64,000 nt of DNA from Monarcha castaneiventris obscurior (Eukaryota > Chordata > Aves > Passeriformes > Monarchidae), in the NCBI GenBank assembly GCA_026261815.1, contig JAMPIT010000437.1:868001-932000 (forward strand), given 5' to 3'. How positions within the stretch are numbered: the first letter of the stretch is position 1; every line of letters starts with the position of its first letter. The position numbers and the translations under genes were made by a program. Below are positions 46,301 through 59,000 of this stretch, piece by piece. The notes under the pieces are model-generated. The model was given only the letters and a program-made list of their open reading frames with translations, was not told where the DNA came from and searched no databases.

Positions 46301-48259
46301 TATTTCTGTGTCATTATGAAATCTGACATGGAAGTTCATATCTCTTTTAAATGCACCCACCAGGAAAAATGGGATTCATCTTTATTTGCAAGCGCCCAGC
46401 CAAGCAACCAGTGAAATTCAGGCCATTCAGAACCTCAAACTCCCTTTTCACCATCCTTCCCTGTGTTTTCACTGCACACACACGTACATGGAACCAAAGC
46501 AGCAAATCCATGTGGCTCCACCTGCAGAGAGGCTGATGAGCTCCTCAGGCTGGAGCTGGACCCTCCAAACGCTGCTGGGCCTGCAGCAGTGCCAGGGCAA
46601 AGACAAGGCTCTGCTGCAGAGGGTTTTCACGTTGGAACCCCAGCTGCTCCTAAAGCAAGGACTAACAAAGCCCTGCACCAGCTACAGCTGCTCTCCCTCC
46701 CCTCCACACAAGCACAGCCACGTCCTGCCAGGCCAGCACCGTGAGCAGGGACAAGGGCCAGGTAACTCAGCTGCACCTGGACTGCAAACTCTCCTCCTTT
46801 GCTCCATAGCTAGACTAAAGCCACATGCAAAAGAAGGTATTTCCACTTCCATGGCTTTCTACACACACAAAATTCCAACTCAACTAGGCCAGCCAGGCAC
46901 TGCGCATTTTAATTTCTTTCTGTCTCAACCAATACAGGACTTCGAAAGATAATCTCTGGTAGAAATTCAATTTATTTCTCCTCCTGCATGTCTAAGCAGA
47001 TCTGTAATCAGTGTAATCACTGTGCCACTGTCTCGTGTGTGACTGAGGGTCCTGCACATGATTTTCCCTGTTGCAAACACAAACAGCATTAAAATCTTAT
47101 CAAAACAAATCCAAATGAGCATCAGTCCCGAGAACAAAACTGACCCAACATGCTCCTGGGTGAAAATCTGGCTGTTTTTTCAAGAAATGTTTTATTCTTA
47201 CATAGCTTAATCTTACTTAAGACGCAAATGGTAAACTCAGGATGAAAGTCCTCCTACCAAAGCATCAGCACAGGGGCTCTAGTGCCAGGAGTGAGGAATG
47301 TGGAATGGCTCCCTAACACCTGGAACATTCTGTACCACTGTTTAAAGCAGGGGCAGTTGATATTCCAGTAAACAATCATATAAATGTAACTGGAGACTCT
47401 GGTTTTGAATTAGAAAAGATATAATTTCTCAGAAGTAATATTCCAAACCCATCTGTTCTCTGCAGATTCTTGAACAGCTTAATTTATGCCTTCTTTCATA
47501 AATTAGCAAAGCAATTTAAGCCTACTAACCCAGGATGTGAGCCACTAGCCTTTTGTAGGCAAAAGTAATTGTTTATTCTGTATTGGTGCAGATTCTGCAC
47601 CAAAAAAGTCTTCACTAGATGGATTTTCAACAAGCTGCAGCCTTGTTCAGACAGTTTAATTAATTTTGGGAGAGGACTAAAATTGAATGGCCTTATAGAT
47701 GTCTGGATTGCAGACTGCTGGTCTGCTCCACCCATATGTCTAAAACCCCTGTCTCTAAACAATGCTGCTTGGAATCCACACACCAGATGTTCCCAGGGTT
47801 TAAAGACTGAGTTCTGGAAGTGCTGAATTTCCAAACTCAGTGTCCCTTCAGTTTATGATCCAGGGCACAAAGCTGGAGAAGGAGGCATCTGCGGTTTTCC
47901 CAAAGTGTCCCGTTCCCACTGAGTTTCAGAGTAGCTGCACAGAGCATGTCACCTCCAGGCTGGATTTTCTGGGACCCCAAATGGCTGCTGCAGCAGCAAT
48001 TCAGAGTGACACAGACATTTCTGACCCAGTGTCCCACACCAGCTCGGGGCTGGTATCACCAGTACTCACCAGTAACACCACATCACCCGGACACGGGAGG
48101 ATCAGCACTGTGCTTCAGGTATCCCAGGAAAGATTCATGGCAGGAACATCCCCGCTGGAGCAGCTGGATTGGCAGCAGGTACATTTGTTCATATTGCTTC
48201 CACTCCATGAAAAAAAAATGAAGCTTGTTCATTTAAACTAAAAACCGAAGAAATATGAC

Positions 48260-48293
48260 ACATTGGTATATATACATATATATCTATATATGT
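48260..48293. repeat. AT-dinucleotide microsatellite
   Basis: An imperfect TA/CATA tract, of the form gtatatatacatatatat followed by ctatatatg. It is intergenic. Confidence 0.8.
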
Positions 48294-49959
48294 AAAGATT
48301 ATAGAAATCTTTAATAGATATAAAATCCATTGGAATTGAGACTATAACCTGGTACAGAATGCAGTAAATCTCCCTTAAAATAATGGGTTTACAGCAAGTG
48401 ACTTCACTGGAGAGTGACATCTGCCCATCTCCAGTTCACCTTACCCTCCCAATTAGCACAGAGAAAACTACAAATTAATCAAATAAATGGTGTATACAGA
48501 CTCTGATCTGAAAAAAACCCTGAAATTTTGAGGTTTCAACATCTTTATACATTTACAGACCAGCTCCTAATCCTGTGAAACCTTGAGCACATATTTAACA
48601 GTAGGCCCAGAACAGCCCCCGAGGCCGTGGGGATCTGACCCCTCCCTGACCTGGCCCCAGGAGGAATCTTCACCTGCCTGTGCTGCAAGGACAGCACAGA
48701 CTCAGCTCCTCTGCATCTCATGTTCTTCCTTGCAAGCTCTGAATGATCTCCATTTCTAGCAAATTAAGAGAGAGATGGTCAAATGATTACCTTGTAGACA
48801 CCTGGTGCAGCTGCTTTAATACAGAATACTAAATTTAATGCAAATGTATTACATGTGCAAAATTATACATGTGTTAAAACACGTGCTTAAGGACCAAATC
48901 CAATTCTAAATACAACCTATTGAAATTCAAGTTCTGCAGACTGAAACCTCCCTGTTTTACCATCACCTTTGCAAACAGACACAAGAATGGTCTTTCCTCA
49001 GTGCTCTGCAGGCCCAAACTGCAGAGCCCTGGAGAGCAGGAATCAGTGGGAGTTGGCACAAGCACGCTCTGCCCTCTCCCCTGTGCTACATCCCAGCAAG
49101 GCTGGGAACTCCCTGCATCCTCTGACTCCAGTCCCCCCAGGCTCAGAGGCCCCAGTACTGAGAGCTGAGGAGGTTTGGCACAGCCCAGTGCTACACCACC
49201 AAAACCTAACTGGTGCAAACAAAACAGAATTCAAATCTCAGTGAGAGGAGGGAAAAACCCCACAAGCACCAAGTCCAGTGAGACAGTAAAAACCACTAAG
49301 GCTGATGTGCCTTTGGCTTCAGCTACACTACAGAAACCCTGCCCTGCTCCATTAGCCAATGTCACTGTCACACAAAGAACTGTCCCCATCTGGATTAACT
49401 TCTAAAATTAAGATGAGAGTATAAGAGATTATGTGATAAAACACTGCCGCAATAATCTATCCTGACCTCCTGCAAGCATCATATAATTTTCCTAAATTAA
49501 TTCCAATTAAAGCAAGGTTTTTCACCTCCCACAATGGAGATCTTCTCATTTGCTTCCTTACAAGGCACTTTTACTGGGCTTCAGTCACACTTCCCAAACT
49601 GCATCCTGGGTATGAGACAGAAATTCAGGTCCAAATCTTAAGGGATTTATCCAGTGTCTCATTCTGTTCCTCCATGGAAAAATGCTTTTTGTTTAGAAAA
49701 TCCACTGTTCTCTCCCAAGTGATAACACAGCCACCCTCCTGTGTTAGAGCCTGAGTGGAACAGTCAGACAAAGTCAAACGTGGCTCCTGATCCAGAAGGG
49801 AGACCAGAGCTCAGCTGCCATCTCCAGCCAAGAACCACTGTGTGAAATGAAGGCTCTTCCCTTCCTGCATCTCCTGCCAAGACAGGTGTGTGCAGTCACT
49901 GCTGCTGGATTCAGCACCAATCTATTTGCCAAATAGATCTTTTTCAGAAAACATGTAAC

Positions 49960-51008
49960 CAAGTGCTTAAAAATCTACTTTAATGATGTTTTCAAGAATA
50001 ATAATACTCTGCATTACAAAAGAAAGAGGTAAAAGGTACATCTTTGACATATCAGAAAAACTTACAGCAAAGGCAAAAAATATCTTCCAACCAAAATAAA
50101 GCTATGTTGTTCCCTACAGGGAAGCTTCAGGTATCTGAGATTCCTTCACCCAATTCACTTTCAGCCTTCAAAGAAAAAGGTAAACAGTCAAAACAGTCAC
50201 TCTACCATGTCAGCTTTAAATATTCCACTGACTGGTGACAATTTAGCAATAAAATTACAAATATACAGAAAATGGATCTGTTGTACCAAAGCTACTCACG
50301 CAACCAAAAGCAAAAATACATAACGAAATAAGCAGAAATTAAGTGTTTTCATTCATAAAAGCAGAATTACTCCCACATTCCACTCTGTCCCAAATCAGCA
50401 TTCAACACAGTAACCAAAAAGGAAGACAACTGTTGTCATACTTTATACAGAGGGCAGAAGACAAATCTACACGACTCACAAATTTGGACTAACCCTAATT
50501 CTACAAAACATTTGCTGTAGAACCACAGTTCATACATGAAAACATGTAAAATTAATAATAGTAATTCAGAACAAGTGATGCTAATGAAGGGTCGCTGCCT
50601 GCTGGGCAGAACAAGCCCCAGTCCAGCATTCCAGACACCACAGTGCTTTGGAGAATCCTCACAAAAGGCCAAAAGTGATCACCCAAAGTGTTTTTCCAAG
50701 CAGGAGGACAAGACACGAGGAACCCGGTATTGCCTTCAGTGCAAAGTCAGGCTTTGGAGCACAGCATTACAGACACAGAATGCTACAAACGCACACACGG
50801 CCGCAGACCCCGGAGGTCTGGCCCAAAGCACCGCAGCCCCCAGGGACCGAGGGCGGCTCCTGCTTCCCTCAGCTCTGACAGGACGGGGCGCGTTACATCA
50901 CCACGGATTCACGGGCGTGAAACTGCATTGTGAAGTAACTTAAACCCTCGGAACAGCCCCTCACAACCCCCCTCACCGCAGCGCAGCAGTCTGTGGGCCG
51001 TACCTCGG
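49960..51008 (-). other. PLCH1: Probable PLCH1 3' UTR
   Basis: Sequence downstream of the PLCH1 stop on the - strand. The nearest poly(A)-signal-like word is ATTAAA on the - strand (TTTAAT at 49979-49984). No AATAAA was seen between it and the stop, so the true end could be farther left. The boundary is a guess. Confidence 0.35.
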
Positions 51009-53083
51009 CTACAGCCGGAGCAGAAAGTAGATCTCGGGCTGGTCCTGGGCGCCGGGCGGCAGCGGCAGGCCGGGGCCGGCGCCGTGCCCGCAGAGCCCGT
51101 CCCCACAGCCGCGCTGCAGGGCGGAGCAGGCACCCTCGGGCACACCGCGGTGCTCCCCGGGGCAGCCGTGCAGGTAGCGGCCGATGTAGGAGCCCGTGGA
51201 GTGCCTGTTGGCGGCGTGCGGGGGCCCCGCGGCCTTGCTCCGCAGCACCACCCCGGGAACGCCGCTGCCGTCGCACGGCCGGGGCTTGCCCGCCGCCTCC
51301 TGCCGCTCCCGGGCGCGGCTGGCGATGTTCCGCACCCGGCTCTGGCTGCGGGACGACAGCTTCCTCACCAGGGCCCGGGGGCAGTCCTCGTCCGTCTGCC
51401 TGGAGCACAGGGGATCGCGGCTGTCCTCCTGCTCCAGGGACAGCAGCTTCCGCAGCTGCTCCGTCAGCGCGTCCGTCGAGTGCGGCCTCACGCCCTGCGC
51501 GGCGGCCGCCTTCCCGTCCCTCAGGCCCGAGGAGATGAAGCTCCTGCTGATGTACTGATACTTACTCTCAAAGTTGCAGGAAATGTCCTCCGAGGTCAGG
51601 TCTCCCAGGCTCTTGGACTTGCAGGGGCTGCTGTGCTGGATGGCCGGGTGCGGGAGCAGCGGGCAGGCTGGGCCCAGCCGGGGGGCACGCACCGCATCCC
51701 TGCGCTTCTCTGAGTGCTGCTGGCACAAAAACCCAGCGTGCTCACACCTGGGGAAAGGGAGCTGGCTCCCTGCCGTCCTCAAGTCGTTGGAGCAGTGCCA
51801 GGCAGCGGCACAGAGCCCAGCAGTGGTGCTGCTCCCAGAGGTCCTGTCCCCAGCGTGCCCAGGGTCCTGCTTCTGCCGCAGTCTCAGGGGAGAAGCCAGC
51901 TGGCTCATGTCCTCCCGTCTGTACTCACAGGCAGTGACCAGCAGGTCCTGCGAGTCCCCGTCCACCTCCACCAGGCTGCTGCTGTCCGAGTGCTCCCCAC
52001 TGACAGGGGGCCCCAGCGCCTCCTCAAAGATGAGGCTGCTGGAACCAAAAGAGCTGCCACGCTCAGGGGCTTCCCAGCTTGGTCCAGATTTTGTACCACA
52101 GTTCCTTTTGGGATTTGCATTTAGCATAGAGAGGGATGAAGAACAAGGAGATCCAGGCAAATTATTTTCTAGACTATTAAATCTTTTCTTGCACACTAAT
52201 TCCCTGTGGCTGTTACATTCGGAAGCTGGAGGTGCCTCATGGATAACTGTGTACATGGAATACTCTGCATCCTGCAGGTTGGAGAGCATGGCTGTATCCG
52301 GAGTGGAGAATAAAGGGGATTTGTTGGATTTTGTGGGAGTGAAGTTGTGCCTACAGGGACTGCTCAGGTCTGCAGCAAACACGTGTGGGAGTGCAGCCCC
52401 CAGCCTGGGGGTCTGGCTGCTGCTGCCATGGGGGCTGGAGACAGGGGGAAGGAGAGTTTGGTCCTCTGTGCCATCGAGCTGCCCAATGAGAGCGGACACA
52501 GCACTGTCCAGCTCGCTCTCAGTCGACAGAGAGACTTCATCAATGAGGTGAGAAATGTCACTGTCCTGCAGGGCTACCGTGGAGTGACAGTCAGGGCCCT
52601 CAGAGCACACAGCAGAAGAAATATCAGTCAGGGAAAGAGGTGCTGCCGTGCTTTTCTTCATGTTGTATTTGTGATCCTCCACCTCTGCTTTCTGAGAAAG
52701 AGAAGTCCCCATGAGAGTGATTTTCCCTTCCTTAGGCCCTTTTGTGTCATCTTCCTTTTTACTGTCTGCACTGCTTTTGTGGTGTGATTTTTCTGTGGGA
52801 AGTTCAGAGTCAGGGTCCTGCATTAGTGGGACAGTTCCATCAGAAAGATTATTCTCCTGATAGTCCGTGAGGTGATTTGCTTGAGCTACACCATTTGCAA
52901 AAACCAAATGTTCAGGTTGCTCCTGTGGAGGTGGTACTAAAGAGTCAGCTGTAGAATCCCTCTGGTCATTCTCCTTCTTGAACTGAGATGCTAAATTTGA
53001 AGCATTTGCCTTTGGCTCCGAACATGGAAGAACCAATTCTTTCAAGCTCGTTTCCTTCCCATTTGTATTGTTGTCACTGTTGG
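51009..53083 (-). CDS. PLCH1: PLCH1 last coding exon (long C-terminal tail)
   Basis: This 2075-bp exon begins after tttaatttag and codes for 690 residues before TAG (51011-51009). Most of it is low-complexity Ser/Pro/acidic sequence, probably disordered. Conserved islands are [105 protein letters not shown] and the C-terminus PEIYFLLRL. The hydrophobic last residues could form a PDZ ligand. The 3' 500 bp are very GC-rich, so antisense ORFs appear there. Confidence 0.95.
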
Positions 53084-56000
53084 CTAAATTAAATGAGAAA
53101 CATATTAGTGGCATACAAGACTCTGCTCTGTCTATCAACAGCTATTTTGTCCTTAGACAGACAAATGGAGAACGCAAAATTAGGTACAGTTGTGACAGAA
53201 CTTAATCATGGGGTTGTGCAGGTTTAGTACAAATTATCTGACTGATATGAAAAAATGGAAAAATACAACTGCAGGCACTTCATTGAAACTTCCTTGGAAT
53301 GTCTATTACATCAAGCAGGTGATGTAATATTTGTTGTAAGTAATGTTAATGAGGTACCACATCATAGCTTGCACGTGGCATTACCTTCAGCTGTGTTCCT
53401 AGTCACATTTGTACTATAAAGAAGCGTGGCAATAAAGACAGAACAAAACAGCTCTGTTAAAACACACAACACTTGGAAACAAGATGCATGCTTCAAGCTG
53501 AGTCAAAAGCATCGAGTAGATGGACTCCAGACTGGTTTATACATGTGGTTACTGTAAAGTGTTACAATACACGGATTTCATTTGGATCTTCTACCAGCAA
53601 GCAGCATTCACAAGGGCAAGGGCTTGAATTCCTTGAAAAACACATACTGGATGTTTTCTCCACCAAATCCTGTCTTTCTATGCCAGATCTGAGCTCTGTG
53701 ACTCACTCCCTTAGAGGTTTAATTAAGCAGGGACTATAGAAGTAAACTTGGCATAACAGATACTGGTTTTAATGCTTGCTAGAAATCAGGTACTCTTGGA
53801 AGAAGCAAGGCGAGCCCTGACCCTTCACTGGCAGTGACTGAACCCCTCGGTGGAGTAGGAACTGCTGCTAATGAACATGGCATTAAATGCCCGTCTCCAA
53901 AATCTGGACAGTTCCCAGGCTTTCCAGTGCTCCAAGAGAAGGGTGGAAGAGATGCACATTTCTTTGATTTGCAGATTTATTTTTTCTATCAGGAAAGAAT
54001 GGATGAGAAAGCAGACAGCACCCTGTCCCCTGGCATAACTGCAGAGCAGCAGAGATGTTCAGCCAGAGCATTTTAGCAAGAGAGATCTCTTTGGGACAGC
54101 GTCTCCATAGGGATATGAACCAAGCCTTACAGAGACTCTAAGGGACAGGATCCACCCCTCTCACAGATAGAAGGGGCAGGATTCAACCCTGTGACAGCTT
54201 TTTAGATCACCTCCCAGGGCCTGTGCTTTTGGCAATAGGTTCCTTTGCTGGAAGTGAGTATCTGTGACCTCCAAAAAGTGTGTAAGTTTCCTTGTCTGTA
54301 GCACCCTTGGGAAGAAACACCCAGGAAACTGTTACAGCTGCTGTGATGAATGGCTGAGCTGTATCATCTTCACATCTAATTCATGTGCCTGGTTTGCAGA
54401 GCCGGCACCTTTCCAGGTGTCACCTATGTAAGGAGCTGATCAAATCTCAAAGAGATGTGATTTAGCCCACTGACTCTTCCTTGAGTTGAATAAAACTACT
54501 TGCACAGAGGCTGCAGGACCAATCCTTTTGAACACACTATTTCAACTTGCTACACCAAAAGTAACTTTGGAAGCCTCTTACCAGATGTGTTTTCCTCTCC
54601 GTTGGCCTCCTGGGCAGTGTCCTCTGCTGGGCAGGGCAGCTCTACCATGAGGAATCTGTCCACGGGCATGGACGCAGGCCGCGCCTGCAAACTGCGGTTC
54701 GGCCGCCGGACCACGCCTTCCTTGTCCTTCAGGTCTGTCGGCTCGGAGGCGCTGTCCTTCATCTCAGCAGCCTCCAGGAAGCCCATCTTGCTCTTCTTCC
54801 TGCCCTTGGCCGGGGCGCTGGCCGTGCGCCGCAGGATGCGCTCGCCGATGGAGCGCTTGCGCACGTGGTGCCCGCCGGCCTCGGCCGCGCCCGCCTTGGG
54901 CGCCTTGGAGAACAGCCCTCGGAGCCCCATCAGCTGCTTGCTCTGCAAGGACAACACACCACGGCCTGGGCTGAGCTCACCCTCACCCACGGCGAGCACG
55001 AGGCAAAGAGCTGCTCTCGCAGTGCGTATGAGTGATGATGACAAAATTCAAAACGCAGCAAAGCAAAAATTCACACCAAGCCACTCACATCTACTCTGAC
55101 CAAGGAGCTCCCAGCACAGGTCTCCATGGATTCATGCATGCCTGGCTTTCTCCTCATTAGGATGGCAGCCTGCCACAGTTACAAGAGGGCTTTGCTCAGT
55201 CTCCTAATGGGAGCTGACAAGGCTCTAGGAAGTGCACGCAGTGACAGGCTGCACATTAACATGGAGGTTTATATGCATGGGTTTCATCAAAGCAATATTC
55301 AGATGTTTCAGAGCCTGCATGGAGAGTGGTGCAAGTTTGGCAGTTGCAGATCATGCGACTGGGAACCACTGGAAAGTCTGTGCCCAGCAAGTGCAAAGTG
55401 CATGCTCATGAGCTCTACCTTTGTGGCTCCTAGAAAGTGCATTATTGTGTAACTGGGATTGAGGATTAAAGGGCTCCACTGAAAGGCAAAAAGAAAGGCA
55501 AATCCATTTGGCTCATGTTTTCAAGACTGCCACACAAGCAAATAAAGTAACACTGCATCAGCTGTAAACAGAACCCACTCTACAGCAAAGCATTTAAAAC
55601 TATTTATTAGTTTAATATAAGTGTCCCCCAGAAACTGACCAAATCTCACTCATAGATGCAAACCCAGCTAGAAACTACAATGCAGCTCATCATTCATTCA
55701 GAGCAGCATCAGGTGAGCAGACCCAGTGACAGAGATCAAATCCCAGTGGGTGTCCCCTCCTGCTCCTCTTGCCTCCCCTCTGGCATGGTTTTCTTGAGCA
55801 TATTTGCTCTTACAGGAGCAGCAGCCAAACAGGCCCCTGCAAACCCTCCCCAAGGGATGTGATTTCACAGATCAGGGAGGAGAAAGGAAGTGGAGCTGGG
55901 AGAGGATCTGGACAAGAGCAAACCTCAGCCCTGGGCCCTTCTCTGCTGTTCTCTCCCTGCTCCCCTGAGCTTGCTGTGGGTGCTGCACAGCTTTGTGTTC

Positions 56001-59000
56001 CTGTTTGTCATGATATTCTCTGTATCCTCTCAGAAGGCACAAGGAGTGAGGGCTGAGTGTCCTCTGCAACCTCAAACCTCACAAAGGTCAGGTTTTTGTG
56101 GGTTTTTGTCTTCATTTCTTAAATCACTGCAAAAGTGCTATTTTACTTTAGCATTCTGCTGAACATGGCCTTAATTTCTTTGTGCTGCTTATCTCCAAAT
56201 GGAAACAGCTAAGGAGGGCAGCTGAAAACACAGAAAAAGCACTGTGCTTTCACTTTCACTTTAAAAACATTCTAAAATTAGCAAACTTGCAGAAAAGCAA
56301 AATCCATGTACTAAAACCTAAAATTGAATTACGTTAATTTAAATTAATTAAATTAGTTGCTAAAAATAGCTTGTCAAATACCATGTTCTGGTGCAGTTAC
56401 AGTTCTCAAGATCTACTTCCAAAATAAGACCAGTTCAGCACACTAAAGAAATGTACTTCCTGTACCTAGACAAGATAATTGTTAGGTGCTAACAGTGAGG
56501 ACATCTGTAAGTATGTGTACACCAAGAGTGGAGTCATGGTGTGGTGTAACCCTCACACACACTCTGAGCCTCCTGGGCACTCCAACACAAATCCTGAGAG
56601 GTTCTGGGGTACATTCAAATCCATTTTTATCAGAAGGAAGATGTAAATTTCCATCTGTACGTACCTTCCCATAGGTCTCATTAATGATTATATGGACAAA
56701 TATGGAAGCTTCTGTCAGCCCCTCTAAATACACGTGGCGATAGCCTGGGGAAACAGAAATAGATATATTTCCACACAAACCACCACCAAGAACCAGCAGT
56801 TTGCATTTTATGCCCACCTAGCAATGACTGTCTATAAATGAAGTGATGTATACACAGGAAGCCACCTCGTGCCTTTAGTAAACTTCTCTGGTGTTCTCAG
56901 AGGTTTTCCAAGTCCCCATTATAAATTGCACCCAAGTTATAAAAAACACACCAGCAGTAATTTGCAAAAGCACAGACAACCAAACTCCTTTGAGGAATGG
57001 TGCATAAAGCACCCCAAGAGAACAGAAGTGTTGTCCAAGCTTCACATGAAGTCACAAAGATAAACATTTATAAAAGCTATCATCTCGTGCTGGTAACATC
57101 CTCCTTGGGTTTGAAGGTGGATTTTCAAGCCCAGGAGAACAGGGGGACTCACCAGGCACGAGGCTGCTGAAGGCCACAGTTCTCTGCCCCACAAAGTCTC
57201 TCCCAATGGGATCGTGGTCCCAAACCAGGAACCGCACCAGGGCAATTTCGGGCATGTGGATGGTGAAGGTGAGGGTCTCCTCCCAAACAGGATTGAACCC
57301 TGCCAGGCAAACAGGACACACTTTGGCAAATGAGTCCATGGCGAGTGCTTGCCTCACTTCCCAAGAGACACAGGACACAAGCAGCAGCAATGAGAATTCC
57401 ATCATGTCAGTCATTAAATGTGACATATCTGCCCCAAGGACTGCTTTAAAAACAAAATGGGTCTGCCTGGGAGCCAGCAGGGATACCCAGGCAAGCTGCT
57501 GCTCGGAGGCACTGAGATACAGATACAGATACAGATATAGATAGATTTGGAACTGCTGCATGAAGGAGATTTAAGAACAATTTGGTTAAAAGATCATGTG
57601 GGGAACAACTCCTGCTCTTCACCTCTAACTTGTTTCATCTCCCCACACCAGAAATTCTGTCTGGGTAGCAGAAATAATTTGTTAAAATACAATCATTTGA
57701 TTTCATCAGAGAAGATGCTTTGCAATTTAGAAAGCAATAACAGACACTGAATCATTTATAATTATTTCATATTTTACTCAAAGAAATCACTTAGATTATC
57801 TTACCATTGTCGTCCACCACCCTGGTCTGGTCTTTACAGCAGTCAACAGGTAACCCAATAATCTCCACCTCAACAAAGGGATCTATTATCTGTTTTTCAA
57901 AAACACAGTATTTTAAAAACAAGCCATTGATACAAATGAAGGTGAATTAAAAAAAAATTATGGAGAGAGTTGATTTAAATTCATGTCAGAATTCAAACCC
58001 CTTTGATTGACACAAATTTTCAGGCAGCACTATCATGGGAATTGGTTCCATGAAGTCCATGTCGATGTATGGTTTGTATCAAGAGCTATGGACAGCTGTG
58101 TCTAATTCTCATAAAAGTCACCTTTTAAAATACAAAACAAATCAGCCTGTGTCCTACTTTAACATCACAGGTAGGATACAGGCTGGGGGAAATGTAGTAT
58201 TTAGTGACCAAAAGCTTGACAATTTCTGCAATGTACTGATATATTTAAATGAGGAGAAGGTCTGAGTTACACACTGCTGTGTCACTCCAGGAGCTCCCGT
58301 GGAAGCCTCTGCTGTGACCAGAGCATCTCACCTCTCCTCTGTCCCCCAGCATTGAGTCAGGAGGCTTGGGGAGCTGCTGCCCACTGATGATCTTCAGAAT
58401 GAGCTGCTTCTTAGGACTGGCAGGAAGTGGATCAGCAGAGTAGGGGTTGAATGTGCCTAAAAGATGGCAAGAATGAGAGTGTAAGGAAAAAGATACACAC
58501 AATAAATATCACCCCCAAGACAAACACAGACAGACAAATTCAGTCAGAAATAAGAAACTGTGAGTATGGAGCAGCTGTTTGGTAATTTTAAAATTCTCTT
58601 TCTTACAACCTTTTCTGAGCTGAGCAGCCCTTGTTTATGTGATTCCAAGACAGAGCTGGAACAAGCCCTGGGTGGCCTTGCTCCTGGGCCACTGCACAGC
58701 TTTTTCTACTTTCCTGCAGCTGGTCATCCTAGGACCCCTTTTTCTTCTTTCCAACACACGTTAATAAGACAAAGACCACAAAATATACATATATATATAT
58801 GATCACAATAAGAGATTGCGCACTAGCACAAGTCTAAGAGCTACAAGTGCATGGAAATATGAAAGATTCTGTATTTGTTTGCAATTTCCTTCCTTGTGCT
58901 TTCACTGTGAAGGACACTTTGTGAAAGGCCTGACACAGTGATAACTACACTGGAACCTTACCTTTGCACATCTGCTGAGGTTTGAGGACATAACCACAGT

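Larger units (their letters stand above)
41932..49978. other. Intergenic region left of PLCH1
   Basis: About 8 kb without a supported gene. It holds a triple gcccaggtgt repeat (43283-43313) and an AT-dinucleotide tract (48260-48293). TTTATT words at 46971, 47191 and 47572 would be AATAAA on the - strand and could end a very long PLCH1 3' UTR. No conserved protein segment was recognised. Confidence 0.55.

Noticed and set aside
51084..52551. Long + strand ORFs of 209 and 325 codons
   Set aside because: They lie antisense to the GC-rich last exon of PLCH1, whose - strand frame carries recognisable conserved blocks. They are shadows.
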